Of a stretch of 64,000 bases of DNA, positions 16,964-25,214 are shown piece after piece. Position 1 is the stretch's first letter, and each line of letters starts with the position of its first letter. A program made the translations under genes and the position numbers. The notes under the pieces are model-generated. The model searched no databases, was not told the DNA's origin, and saw nothing but the letters and a program-made list of their open reading frames with translations. The stretch comes from an uncultured Clostridia bacterium (GTDB lineage: Bacteria > Bacillota > Clostridia > Christensenellales > Borkfalkiaceae), in NCBI GenBank assembly GCA_944358655.1, contig CALVRO010000004.1:28327-92326 (forward strand), given 5' to 3'.

Positions 16964-17818
16964 CTATGCCGCGGCCTTTTTGGCCCTGAGCTTTCGGGGC
17001 TTGGGCGCGGGGCGCTCGGTGACCTCGCCGAAGTATGTGGCCGTGAGCATGGTGAGAACGTAGGTCTGTATTATGGCGTGGAGCAGCGTGAAGAGCACGC
17101 CGACGACGACGGGCACCGCCACGCTGAGGAATATGGCGTAGTAGACGAGCTCGGTGACGAGCAGGCCGGACAGCAGCGCGCCGAACAGACGGAAGCTCAT
17201 GGATATTGGCAGCGAGAATTCCTTCAAGGCCCTGCCCAGCCCCCTGACGCCGTTGGTGGCTATGCCGCCGCCGAGGATGATGAAGTAGGACAGAAAGCCC
17301 ATGGCTATGGCCGCGTTTATGTCCGAAAGGGGCGCGGGCATGCTCACGGAGTGGCCTGCGACGTCGACGAGCTGAACGCCTATCAGTTCGAACAGCGTGC
17401 CGACGAAGATATAGCAGCCCGCGGCAAAGATATAACAGCCCAGAAAGCCGTTGCTGTGGGGGCTGCTGGTCTTGGCCATGTTGTTGAAGAAGCCCACGGC
17501 CTGCTCGAGCACCATCTGGAATTTGCCGGGCACCTCCCTGAAGCGGGGGACGGCGAAGATGCGCACGCACGCCGCAAAGACGAGGAGCACCGCCGTGACT
17601 ATGTAAGCCGAAATGAGCGCGGGGTTGACCTCTATCAGCCCGAAGAGCGAGAACTTCTTCTCCTCGTGCAGAACGGCGTCGGTCAGTTCCTCCGAGAGGG
17701 CGCCCTTGTCGGGCGAGCCTATGGCTATGGCGCCCGCAAGCAGCGCCGCCAGAACGGCGACGAGCACGGCCGCTATCAGCCAAAGTTTTTTGTTGACGCC
17801 TTTTTTAACCGTCTTCAT
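16964..17818 (-). CDS. atpB: F0 ATP synthase subunit a
   Basis: 284 residues from the ATG at 17818, chosen for the AAAGGAGGTC Shine-Dalgarno; the longer frame is upstream noise. Several membrane helices are evident. The essential Arg lies in ISMSFRLFGALLSG, with Ala where many have Asn, and the last helix is HAIIQTYVLTMLTATYFGE. A basic tail (RPAPKPRKLRAKKAAA) ends the protein. It provides the half channels for ion flow. First conventional gene of the operon; no atpI is seen. Confidence 0.95.
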   Translation of the reverse strand: MKTVKKGVNKKLWLIAAVLVAVLAALLAGAIAIGSPDKGALSEELTDAVLHEEKKFSLFGLIEVNPALISAYIVTAVLLVFAACVRIFAVPRFREVPGKFQMVLEQAVGFFNNMAKTSSPHSNGFLGCYIFAAGCYIFVGTLFELIGVQLVDVAGHSVSMPAPLSDINAAIAMGFLSYFIILGGGIATNGVRGLGRALKEFSLPISMSFRLFGALLSGLLVTELVYYAIFLSVAVPVVVGVLFTLLHAIIQTYVLTMLTATYFGEVTERPAPKPRKLRAKKAAA

Positions 17819-17979
17819 GCTCTGATAAGACCTCCTTTGTCGGGCCCGCAGACGACAAAAAACGCCGCGGGCGCGCTTGAAGCGGCCTGCGGCGCAAGCA
17901 TAACTGTCTGCATTTCGCACGGGACTAAGCCCGGACGGCGAAAATTTTCCGCACCGGTCGCTTTCATCCCTCTCATCAT
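17815..17979 (-). CDS. Possible 54-codon leader ORF overlapping atpB
   Basis: An ATG-ATG at 17979 lies about eight bases after the -10 of the atp promoter, and the frame ends in TGA overlapping the atpB ATG (ATGA). The peptide starts MMRGMKATGAENF and ends VCGPDKGGLIRA; it is not hydrophobic and resembles no known family. There is no Shine-Dalgarno, so it would be leaderless. It could be a translated coupling peptide or chance. Confidence 0.25.
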   Translation of the reverse strand: MMRGMKATGAENFRRPGLVPCEMQTVMLAPQAASSAPAAFFVVCGPDKGGLIRA

Positions 17980-17986
17980 TACACTA

Positions 17987-18015
17987 ATTTTAATACTTTT
18001 TTTAAGCGCTGTCAA
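17987..18015 (-). promoter_or_regulatory. Sigma-A promoter of the ATP synthase operon
   Basis: -35 TTGACA (18015-18010), 17-bp spacer, -10 TAAAAT (17992-17987). The predicted leader to atpB is ~160 nt. Confidence 0.85.
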
Positions 18016-18075
18016 CTCTATGACGGCCCTTTTGCAACGGCCCTCCCACAAAAAACATAAAATTGACAACGGCTG

Positions 18076-18098
18076 CGCGCCGACAGACGGGCGGCGCG
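18076..18098 (-). terminator. Possible terminator of asnS
   Basis: CGCGCCG/CGGCGCG stem 12 bases past the asnS stop. The T-rich stretch (TTTTATGTTTTTTG) is displaced by more than ten bases, so it is weak. Confidence 0.35.
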
Positions 18099-18109
18099 GC
18101 AAAGACCGC

Positions 18110-19492
18110 TTACCTCAGCTCGTCCTTGGCGCGGGGGAAGATCTGCGTGTCGCGTATGTTGCCCATGCCCGTAACGTACATGAGTATCCTCTCCAGCCCG
18201 AGGCCGAAGCCGCTGTGGGGAACAGAGCCGAACTTTCTTAAGTCCATGTAGTTGGCGTAGTCCGAAAGCTTCATGCCGCGGTCGGTTATGGCCTTCAGCA
18301 GCTTGTTGTAGTCGGCCTCGCGCTCGCTGCAGCCTATTATTTCGCCCACGCCGGGCACGAGCAGGTCGGTGGCGGCCACCGTCTTGCCGTCGGGGTTGAG
18401 CTTCATGTAGAAGGACTTGATGTCCTTGGGATAGTTGACTACGAACACGGGGCGGTTGTACACCTCGTCGGTGAGATATCTCTCGTGCTCGGTCTGCAGG
18501 TCGCACCCCCACTCGACGGGGTAGACGAACTGCCTGCCGCTCTTTTTGAGTATGTCCACGGCCTCGGTGTAGTCCACGCGGGCGAACTCGTCGTCGACGA
18601 CCTTTTGGAGCTTGGCCGTGAGGCCGGGCTCGTAGAAGCGCTCGAGGAGGGCGAGCTCGTCGGGGCACTCGTCGAGGACGGCCTTGATGATATACTTGAT
18701 GAACTCGGTGGCTATCTCAATGATGTCGTCTATCTCGGCGAAGGCTACTTCGGGCTCTATCTGCCAGAACTCGGCGGCGTGGCGGGTGGTGTTGGAGTTT
18801 TCGGCGCGGAAGGTGGGGCCGAAGGTGTATATCTTGCCGAAGGCCGTGGCCATGACTTCGCCCTCGAGCTGGCCCGAGACGGTCAGCCCCGCCTTGCGGC
18901 CGAAGAAGTCGGCGGCGTAGTATTCCTCGGCGCTCTTGTATTCGGGGGCGTAGCCGAGGGTGGTGACCTGGAATATCTTGCCCGCGCCCTCGCAGTCGCT
19001 GCCCGTGATTATGGGCGTGTGGACGTAGAGATAGTCGCGCTCCTGAAAGTAGCGGTGGATGGCCGCCGATATCTTGCTGCGCACCCTGAACACGGCGTTG
19101 AAGGTGTTTGTGCGGACGCGCAGATGGGGGAGCGTGCGCAGATAGTCCAACGAGGTCTTGGCCTTCTGTATGGGATAGTCGAGGGGGCAGTCGCCGAGCA
19201 GGGTGACCTTTGCGGCGTTGATCTCCACGGTCTGATTTTTGTTGAAGGACCTGACGGCCTCGCCCTCTATCCTCACCGAGGAGCCGAGGCGGGAGGCGCC
19301 GTCCTCGAGGGCGGGCACTTCGGCCTTGTTTATTACTATCTGAAGGTGATTGAGCGTAGTGCCGTCGTTGAGGGCCATGAAGGCCATGTTTTTGCTGTCG
19401 CGGAAGGAGCGTATCCAGCCGCATACCACCACCTGTTTGCCGAAGTACTCTTCGGGCGCGCCAAGTATGCGCTTGATGTCGGTGTGCTTCAT
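18110..19492 (-). CDS. asnS: Asparaginyl-tRNA synthetase
   Basis: 460 residues, full length. The N-terminal OB-fold anticodon-binding domain starts VVVCGWIRSFRDSKNMAFM. The class II catalytic core follows, with motif 2 (FGPTFRAENSNTTRHAAEFW) and motif 3 (GFGLGLERILMYVTGMGNIR). The AEFWQIEPE segment fits AsnRS rather than AspRS, and the T-box specifier AAC upstream agrees. Shine-Dalgarno AAGAGGT precedes the ATG. Charges tRNA-Asn in the cytosol. Confidence 0.97.
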   Translation of the reverse strand: MKHTDIKRILGAPEEYFGKQVVVCGWIRSFRDSKNMAFMALNDGTTLNHLQIVINKAEVPALEDGASRLGSSVRIEGEAVRSFNKNQTVEINAAKVTLLGDCPLDYPIQKAKTSLDYLRTLPHLRVRTNTFNAVFRVRSKISAAIHRYFQERDYLYVHTPIITGSDCEGAGKIFQVTTLGYAPEYKSAEEYYAADFFGRKAGLTVSGQLEGEVMATAFGKIYTFGPTFRAENSNTTRHAAEFWQIEPEVAFAEIDDIIEIATEFIKYIIKAVLDECPDELALLERFYEPGLTAKLQKVVDDEFARVDYTEAVDILKKSGRQFVYPVEWGCDLQTEHERYLTDEVYNRPVFVVNYPKDIKSFYMKLNPDGKTVAATDLLVPGVGEIIGCSEREADYNKLLKAITDRGMKLSDYANYMDLRKFGSVPHSGFGLGLERILMYVTGMGNIRDTQIFPRAKDELR

Positions 19493-19539
19493 TTTGTTAC
19501 CTCTTGATTATATTTTCCGCCGAAGGGCGGGTAAAATGC

Positions 19540-19755
19540 GCTTTTTCTGCCGCACGGAGCGCGGCGGGCGGAACGGAGGGATCCCCCCCCTCCGGGTACC
19601 GCTTCAGATACAACATATCCCTATTATAGCCTCTCCTTCGTATGGAGAGGTGGCCGCATGCGGGAGCATGCGGACGGAGAGGTCGAAAAGAGGAAACGCC
19701 CCCTCAGTCGGCAACAAGTTGCCGACAGCTCCCCATAACGACGGGGAGCCATGGC
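19540..19755 (+). repeat. Composite dispersed repeat, copy B, inside the asnS leader
   Basis: CTTCAGATAC (19602 on), hairpin 1 CCTCTCC-TTCGTAT-GGAGAGG (19630-19650), hairpin 2 CCGCATGC-GGGA-GCATGCGG (19654-19673), CGGAGAGG, then CCCCCTCAGTCG (19699-19710) and a GTTGCCGAC-type dyad. It lies between the T-box terminator and the asnS ATG, so it is part of the asnS mRNA. Confidence 0.8.
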
Positions 19756-19770
19756 GCCGATAAAGTACAG

Positions 19771-20026
19771 AAAAAGCCCGTCCCATGCAAAGACATAGGA
19801 CGGGCCGGAATTGCCCGCGGTACCACCTAAATTACTGCAAAGCAGTCACTTTGAGAGCAGATCAACGTACTGCCAAACGGCCGCCCTACTGCCCGCCGGA
19901 CGAGGTTGGGGCGACTTGCTCCCGAGGGTTCTTCGCACACGGCGCCGACGCGGAACTTACACCGCCTTCCGCTCGCTGAAGCCGCCTTCCGTGGTTACTC
20001 GCTCGTTCATCGCAAATCTGATTGTG
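19771..20026 (-). promoter_or_regulatory. T-box riboswitch (Asn) controlling asnS
   Basis: On the minus strand: stem I with the distal CAGCGAG...GGTGTAAG signature, a specifier loop GAAG-AAC-CC with AAC (Asn codon) at 19930-19928, and the T-box AGGTGGTACCGCGGG (19828-19814). The terminator GGCCCGTCC...GGACGGGC plus TTTTT follows (19806-19771). Uncharged tRNA-Asn should pair with AAC and the UGGU bulge and favour antitermination. Confidence 0.93.
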
Positions 20027-20031
20027 CCTTT

Positions 20032-20060
20032 ATTATAGCCCATCGGCAGGCGTTTGGCAA
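20032..20060 (-). promoter_or_regulatory. Sigma-A promoter of the T-box/asnS transcript
   Basis: -35 TTGCCA (20060-20055), 17-bp spacer, -10 TATAAT (20037-20032). Confidence 0.85.
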
Positions 20061-20120
20061 GCGTTTTTAAAGGGGCGGCGCAAAATTGCCTCCGCCCCGC
20101 CCGCGTTAAACGCGGGCGGG

Positions 20121-20354
20121 GCGGCACACCGCAGACGGCGGCCCGCAGCCATTTGGCTGCGGGCCGCCGTGAAAACTGCCGTATATGGGGCGCCTGAGCG
20201 GGGACGGCCTCGATCATCCTCCGCCCAGCTTATACATGCGGCACACCGCAGACGGCGGCCCGCAGCTTCTTTGCTGCGGGCCGCCGTAAAAACTGCTGTA
20301 CACGGGGCGCTTGAGCGGGGACGGACTCGATCATCCTCCGCCCAGCTTATACAT
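20121..20354. repeat. 117-bp tandem duplication covering the end of the small membrane-protein gene
   Basis: Units 20121-20237 and 20238-20354. Each holds a strong palindrome (CGGCGGCCCGCAGC.../...GCTGCGGGCCGCCG) and the last eight codons of the adjacent gene. They differ at a handful of positions, including the palindrome loop (CATTTG or TTCTTT). The T tract precedes rather than follows the palindrome on the transcribed strand, so it is not a normal terminator. A further GC hairpin is at ~20094-20120. Confidence 0.85.
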
Positions 20355-20573
20355 GATGAAGAAGAGCACGCAGAGCACTATTATGCCTATGCACAGCGGG
20401 ATGAGCATCATCTTGACGGCCGAAAAATAGGTTTTGGCCTTGTCCTTGAAGGTGGACGGAGGCGCGTCCGTCCTCTTGCGCCGCTGCGGTATGTTGGACA
20501 TGTCGGCTATGGTGCTGTTGTCGTCGTAGTAGACTACCTTTTGCTTGTTCTTCTTTTTCTTCTTTTTGGACAT
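20331..20573 (-). CDS. Small single-span membrane protein at the end of the opp operon
   Basis: 80 residues from the ATG at 20573. It has a poly-Lys N-terminus (MSKKKKKKNKQK), a polar middle and one C-terminal transmembrane helix (LIPLCIGIIVLCVLFFIMYKL). The start overlaps the oppF stop by one base (TGATG) and has GGAGGA upstream, so it is translated with the transporter. No known family; a transporter-associated role is inferred from position only. Its 3' end has been duplicated downstream. Confidence 0.75.
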   Translation of the reverse strand: MSKKKKKKNKQKVVYYDDNSTIADMSNIPQRRKRTDAPPSTFKDKAKTYFSAVKMMLIPLCIGIIVLCVLFFIMYKLGGG

Positions 20574-21691
20574 CAGTCCTCCTGAGGGTAGAGATGGCAG
20601 GCCACAAAGTGGTCGGGCTCGTACTCCCTGTATGCGGGGGCGATATGCTTGCACACCTCCATGGCCCTGGGGCAGCGCGTGTGGAACTTGCAGCCCATGG
20701 GCGGATTGGCGGGCGAGGGAATGTCGCCCGAGAGTATTATGCGGTCGACCTTTTCATCGGGATTGGGATTGGGCACGGCCGAGAACAGCGCCTCGGTGTA
20801 GGGGTGCATGGGATTGTCGAATATCTTGCGCTTGTCGCCGTACTCGACCATCGAACCGAGGTACATTACGCCTATCTTGTCGGAGATATACTTTACCACC
20901 GACAGGTCGTGCGAGATGAAGAGGTATGTAAGCCCCCTCTCCCTCTGCAATCTCTTTAAAAGGTTGATTATCTGCGCCTGAATGGATACGTCGAGCGCCG
21001 AGACGGGCTCGTCGCAGACGACGAAGGAGGGATTGACGACGAGTGCGCGCGCTATGCATATGCGCTGGCGCTGACCACCCGAGAACTCGTGGGGGTAGCG
21101 CTCGTAGTAGTAGTCGCGCAGGCCGCACTTGTCCATGACCGAGAGGACGTAGTCCTTTATCTCGCTCTTGGGAACTATGTTGTGCACCTTTACGGCCTCG
21201 GCGAGGATGCCGCCCACCGTGCTCCTCGGGGGGAGCGAGGAATAGGGATCCTGAAAGACTATCTGCATCTTGGTGCGCAGAGGCCTCATCTGGGCGGGCT
21301 TATAGCCGGCTATATCCGTGCCCTCGAAGAACACCTGCCCCGACGTGGGCTGATAGAGCTTGAGTATGGTGCGGCCCATGGTGGTCTTGCCGCAGCCCGA
21401 CTCGCCGACTATGCCCAGCGTTTCGCCCGGCTTTATCTTGAACGACACGTCGTCGACGGCCTTCAAAGAGCTTATCGGTTTGCCTGCAAGGTTCTTTTTC
21501 AAGGTGAAATATTTTTTTAAGTGCCTGACTTCGAGAATGGCCTCGCTGTCGGGCGGGAGGGCCATGTCCTCCGCCGACTTCTCGTCGCGGGCGGCCTGTT
21601 CCAGCTCCCTCTCCTTTTCGTCGTCAAAGGAGGCGAACTCGTCCGCGCCCGCCGCGGCGGGGGTCTCCATCAAATTTTCTTTCTCTTCCAT
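20573..21691 (-). CDS. oppF: Oligopeptide/dipeptide ABC transporter ATPase (OppF type)
   Basis: 372 residues. After a ~50-residue acidic leader comes an ABC domain: Walker A GESGCGKTT, Q-loop VFQDPYSSLPP, signature FSGGQRQRICIARAL, Walker B VVCDEPVSALD, switch His in ISHDLSVV. The oligopeptide C-terminal extension has the Cys-rich segment CKFHTRCPRAMEVC that in this subfamily can hold an iron-sulfur cluster. It powers peptide uptake with the OppD partner, two bases upstream. Confidence 0.93.
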   Translation of the reverse strand: MEEKENLMETPAAAGADEFASFDDEKERELEQAARDEKSAEDMALPPDSEAILEVRHLKKYFTLKKNLAGKPISSLKAVDDVSFKIKPGETLGIVGESGCGKTTMGRTILKLYQPTSGQVFFEGTDIAGYKPAQMRPLRTKMQIVFQDPYSSLPPRSTVGGILAEAVKVHNIVPKSEIKDYVLSVMDKCGLRDYYYERYPHEFSGGQRQRICIARALVVNPSFVVCDEPVSALDVSIQAQIINLLKRLQRERGLTYLFISHDLSVVKYISDKIGVMYLGSMVEYGDKRKIFDNPMHPYTEALFSAVPNPNPDEKVDRIILSGDIPSPANPPMGCKFHTRCPRAMEVCKHIAPAYREYEPDHFVACHLYPQED

Positions 21692-21693
21692 GA

Positions 21694-23061
21694 TCAGTCG
21701 TTATGCTCTCCCTCTCTGTCGTACAGGTGGCAGGCCACGAAGTGGGTGGGGCTGACCTGCACCATGCGGGGATATTCGCCCGAACACCCGGCTATGCACT
21801 GCGAGCACCTCTCCTTGAAGTAGCAGTGGTCGGGCATATTTATGGGGTTGGGCACATTGCCGGGAATGTTGAAAAGCTTGTCCGACGACGAAGTCATCGT
21901 GGGCTTGGACTTCTGCAGGCCCTGCGTGTAGGGGTGGCAGGGGTGGTGGAAAATTTCCGAAGCCGTGCCGCGCTCGATTATCTTGCCCGCATACATTACC
22001 ACGACGTAGTCGGCCATTTCGGCGATGACGCCGAGGTCGTGCGTGATGAGCAGTATGGAGCCGTTTATCTTGCGCTTGAGCTCGTTGAACAGGCTGAGTA
22101 TCTGCGCCTGAATGGTGACGTCGAGCGCCGTTGTGGGCTCGTCGGCTATTATGAGGCGGGGTTCGCACGCGAGGGCCATGGCTATCATGACGCGCTGGCG
22201 CATACCGCCCGAAAGCTCGTGCGGGTAGGAGGCGTACACCCTCTCGGGCATGGCTATGCCCACGAGGTTGAGCATCTCTATCGAGCGCTTTTTGGCGAAC
22301 TCCTTAGTGGCGTCGGGAACGTGGATGAGGGTGACCTCGTCGAGCTGGTTGCCTATCGTGAATACGGGGTTCAAAGAGGTCATGGGCTCCTGAAAGACCA
22401 TGGACATCTGCCTGCCGCGGAGACGGTACATCTCCTTCATGGGCATCTTGGCTATGTCGAATACCCTCTCCTCCTTTTCGTAGACGCCCATGCCGTTTTC
22501 GTCCCTGACCTGCTTGGGCACGAGGGCCTGACGGCCGTGCTCGTCAATTATGGGGTTGCCGCGCTTGTCGAAGCCGGGCTCTAAAACTACGTTGCCCTTC
22601 TCGTCGCGCTCGTACACGGGGATGAGTTTACCCTTTTCGTCGCGCTTGTAGTCGATGGCTCTGAAGCGTATGGAGCCGCTGACTATCTGGCCCGAGGGGC
22701 CCTGAAGAAGGCGCATAACCGACATGGAGGTGACCGACTTGCCGCAGCCCGACTCGCCGACTACGCCGACGGTGGAATTTACGGGCACTTCGAAGCTGAC
22801 GCCGTTTACCGCCTTTACCACGCCCTGATCGGTGAAGAAAAAGGAGTGGAGATCTTCTATTTCGAGGATGTTGCCCTCGTTCTTCATCTCGGCGGTGTAC
22901 TCGGATATCGGCAGACGGCGGCGCTTGGCCCTTTCCAGCCTGCGCATCTCCTTATTGTTGGCGCGCGCTATGGCACGGGCCTCGCTGCCCGTGAGATAGT
23001 GCTTTTTTGCGGCGAGCTTGGCGGCGTCGCCGCGTTTTGAGAATATGTTGGATAACTTCAT
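21694..23061 (-). CDS. oppD: Oligopeptide/dipeptide ABC transporter ATPase (OppD type) with insertion
   Basis: 455 residues, ~100 longer than usual. Walker [11 protein letters not shown]-loop [11 protein letters not shown], signature [15 protein letters not shown], Walker [12 protein letters not shown] and switch ITHDLGVI are intact. Between Walker A and the Q-loop lies an insertion of ~65 charged residues with recurring DEKGK/DEKGN/DKRGN/DEHGR/DENGM motifs, like short beta-hairpin repeats. The basic N-terminal 60 residues are also extra. The C-terminal Cys cluster ([14 protein letters not shown]) is present. Couples ATP hydrolysis to peptide import. Confidence 0.92.
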   Translation of the reverse strand: MKLSNIFSKRGDAAKLAAKKHYLTGSEARAIARANNKEMRRLERAKRRRLPISEYTAEMKNEGNILEIEDLHSFFFTDQGVVKAVNGVSFEVPVNSTVGVVGESGCGKSVTSMSVMRLLQGPSGQIVSGSIRFRAIDYKRDEKGKLIPVYERDEKGNVVLEPGFDKRGNPIIDEHGRQALVPKQVRDENGMGVYEKEERVFDIAKMPMKEMYRLRGRQMSMVFQEPMTSLNPVFTIGNQLDEVTLIHVPDATKEFAKKRSIEMLNLVGIAMPERVYASYPHELSGGMRQRVMIAMALACEPRLIIADEPTTALDVTIQAQILSLFNELKRKINGSILLITHDLGVIAEMADYVVVMYAGKIIERGTASEIFHHPCHPYTQGLQKSKPTMTSSSDKLFNIPGNVPNPINMPDHCYFKERCSQCIAGCSGEYPRMVQVSPTHFVACHLYDREGEHND

Positions 23062-23063
23062 GC

Positions 23064-24179
23064 CTATCGCCTCTGTTTAGGGTCGAGCGCGTCGCGCAGA
23101 CCGTCTCCGATGAAGTTGAAGCCGAGGACGGCTATGACTATGCACACGCCCGAAGGCACCCACACGAAGGGGTAGTACTGCAATACTTCGTTTCGTTTTG
23201 ATATGATCTCAACCATGGTACCCCACGAAGCGTAGGGCACGGGAACGCCCAGGCCGAGGTAGGAGAGCGTGCTCTCGTACAGTATCATGCTGCCGAGCGA
23301 CAAGGTCATGGTGACGAGTATCTGGGGCAGAACGTTGGGGATGAGGTGCTTGAAGATGCGCCTCGGCGCCGAATAGCCCATGGCCTCGGCGGCCACCATG
23401 TATTCCTGCTCCCTTAAATAGAGTATCTGCCCGCGCACCAATCGCGCCATGCCCGTCCACGACCACAGCGAGATGAGCGTCATCAGCAGATAGATCGTGT
23501 ACTGACTGTCTATATAACCCTCGTCGACGTAGCCGTTGAGCACGGTACTAAGTATGAGCATGAGTGGCAGCGTGGGGAAACACATAAGTACGTCGCAAAG
23601 GCGCATTATTATGTTGTCGACGGCGCCGCCGTAGAAGCCGGCTATGCCGCCCAGCACTATGCCGATGAACGACGTTAAAAATACCGCAAGGAAGCTCAAT
23701 GTGATGGACAGCCTGCCGCCGTACATAAGGCGGGTGAAAATGTCCATGCCCTGCTCGTCGGTGCCGAGGATGTGCACTCTGCCGTCGGAGGAGTTGCGGT
23801 CGTCGAGGGGATAGGCAAACGAATTGACCGAATCGAAGGTTTCCACCACCTGAACGAAGGCCGAATCGCCCTCACCGACGGTGTAAGCAGAATAGGTATA
23901 TTTACCCGTACGGTCGACTTCGATCTCGCTCCACTCGCCGTAGACGACGGGGCCGAGCCAGCTGAAGAGCACGAGCGCCACAAGCATTATTATGCCCGCG
24001 ATGGACAGTTTGGAGCGGAAAAAACGCCGCAGCACCATGCGCGTGGGCGACATGAGCTTTAAGTTTTTATCGAGGGGGCTTTCGCCGTCCTCTATCTCTA
24101 TCTCCTCGATCTCGTTTGCGAGAGCGGGATCTTCGAGGGCCTTGAGTTCGGCCTCCTCTTTGATTGTTCTTTCGTCCAT
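23064..24179 (-). CDS. oppC: Oligopeptide ABC transporter permease (OppC type)
   Basis: 371 residues. A cytosolic acidic N-terminus, the first transmembrane helix and a large external loop (~80 residues, YTYSAYTVGEGDSAFVQVVETF region) come first. The five-helix BPD_transp_1 domain follows, with the coupling segment EAMGYSAPRRIFKHLIPNV. The loop before LGTDEQGMDIFTRLMYG is typical for OppC/DppC. It pairs with OppB ten bases upstream to form the channel. Confidence 0.93.
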   Translation of the reverse strand: MDERTIKEEAELKALEDPALANEIEEIEIEDGESPLDKNLKLMSPTRMVLRRFFRSKLSIAGIIMLVALVLFSWLGPVVYGEWSEIEVDRTGKYTYSAYTVGEGDSAFVQVVETFDSVNSFAYPLDDRNSSDGRVHILGTDEQGMDIFTRLMYGGRLSITLSFLAVFLTSFIGIVLGGIAGFYGGAVDNIIMRLCDVLMCFPTLPLMLILSTVLNGYVDEGYIDSQYTIYLLMTLISLWSWTGMARLVRGQILYLREQEYMVAAEAMGYSAPRRIFKHLIPNVLPQILVTMTLSLGSMILYESTLSYLGLGVPVPYASWGTMVEIISKRNEVLQYYPFVWVPSGVCIVIAVLGFNFIGDGLRDALDPKQRR

Positions 24180-24189
24180 ACCGCCCTCC

Positions 24190-25188
24190 TTATGCGAGCT
24201 TGACGCGGGGATCTACCACCGCGTACATGAGGTCTGCCATCAGCACGCCCAGCACCGAAAGCACGGCGAGGAACATGTTGTACGTCATTATGACGGGTAT
24301 ATCTCCCTCCTGCATGGCCGTTAGGGCGTAGTTGCCTATGCCCGTCAGGCTGAACACCTGCTCGGTTATCATGGCGCCCGAGAAGAGGGACGGAATGAGG
24401 CCTGCAAGGCTGGTGACGAGGGGTATCATGGTGTTGCGGAAGGCGTGCTTGTAGATGACTATGCTCTCCTTGAGGCCCTTGGCGCGCGCCGTGCGGATAT
24501 AGTCGGAGTTGAGCACCTCGAGCATGTTCGTCCTCGTCATTCTCATTCGCGAGCCTATGGAGAGTATGCACACGGTGAGTATGGGCAGGAACATATGCCT
24601 CAAGTAGTCGACGATGGCCGCCCAGCCCGTGTATGTCATGCCCGCGTCGGTCATGCCCGAAACGGGGAACCAGCCGAGCTTGTTGGCAAAGATATCCTTT
24701 AACACCTGCCCGAAGAAGAACGAGGGCAGCGAAATGCCTATAAGCACGAATATGGTTACAACATAGTCGCGGATGGAATACTGGTGGGTGGCGGCGGTGA
24801 TGCCGAGGGGAATGGCGACGAGAAATTCGAATATCATGGAGACAAACGCCACAAAGAAGGACGTGGCTATTCTGTCCGGCTTGAATATCTCGCCGAGCAC
24901 GGGGCTCTTATCTATGAAGCTGGTGCCGAAATCCCCCTGAAAGAGGTTGCCCAGCCACTGGAAGTAGCCCTTTACCCATCCGCCGAAGGTGTCGTCGCCC
25001 AGGCCGTAGGCCTCGTACAGCGCTTTGCGCAGTTCGTCCCCTACCGTTGCGCCGCCCTGCGCCATCTGAGCTATGAGGGTATCGACATAGTTGGTGGGCA
25101 TGCAGCGCAGCAGTATGTAGAGGATGGCGGACACTCCCAAAAGGAGAAGGAAGGCGATTATCAGTCGCTTTATTATATATTTGACCAT
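24190..25188 (-). CDS. oppB: Oligopeptide ABC transporter permease (OppB type)
   Basis: 332 residues. The N-terminal TM helix (RLIIAFLLLLGVSAILYILL) and the large external domain are normal for OppB/DppB. The permease core has the coupling motif ARAKGLKESIVIYKHAFRN. No unusual feature. It is 26 bp downstream of the binding-protein gene in one operon. Confidence 0.94.
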   Translation of the reverse strand: MVKYIIKRLIIAFLLLLGVSAILYILLRCMPTNYVDTLIAQMAQGGATVGDELRKALYEAYGLGDDTFGGWVKGYFQWLGNLFQGDFGTSFIDKSPVLGEIFKPDRIATSFFVAFVSMIFEFLVAIPLGITAATHQYSIRDYVVTIFVLIGISLPSFFFGQVLKDIFANKLGWFPVSGMTDAGMTYTGWAAIVDYLRHMFLPILTVCILSIGSRMRMTRTNMLEVLNSDYIRTARAKGLKESIVIYKHAFRNTMIPLVTSLAGLIPSLFSGAMITEQVFSLTGIGNYALTAMQEGDIPVIMTYNMFLAVLSVLGVLMADLMYAVVDPRVKLA

Positions 25189-25214
25189 AGGGTATTACCT
25201 TGCGGTCGGCGGGC

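Noticed and set aside
17078-18241. Plus-strand frame of 387 codons opposite atpB
   Set aside because: Antisense to a clear ATP synthase gene; no domain.
20121-20300. Palindromes after the small membrane-protein gene as terminators
   Set aside because: The T tract lies before the stem on the transcribed strand and none follows, so intrinsic termination is not supported.
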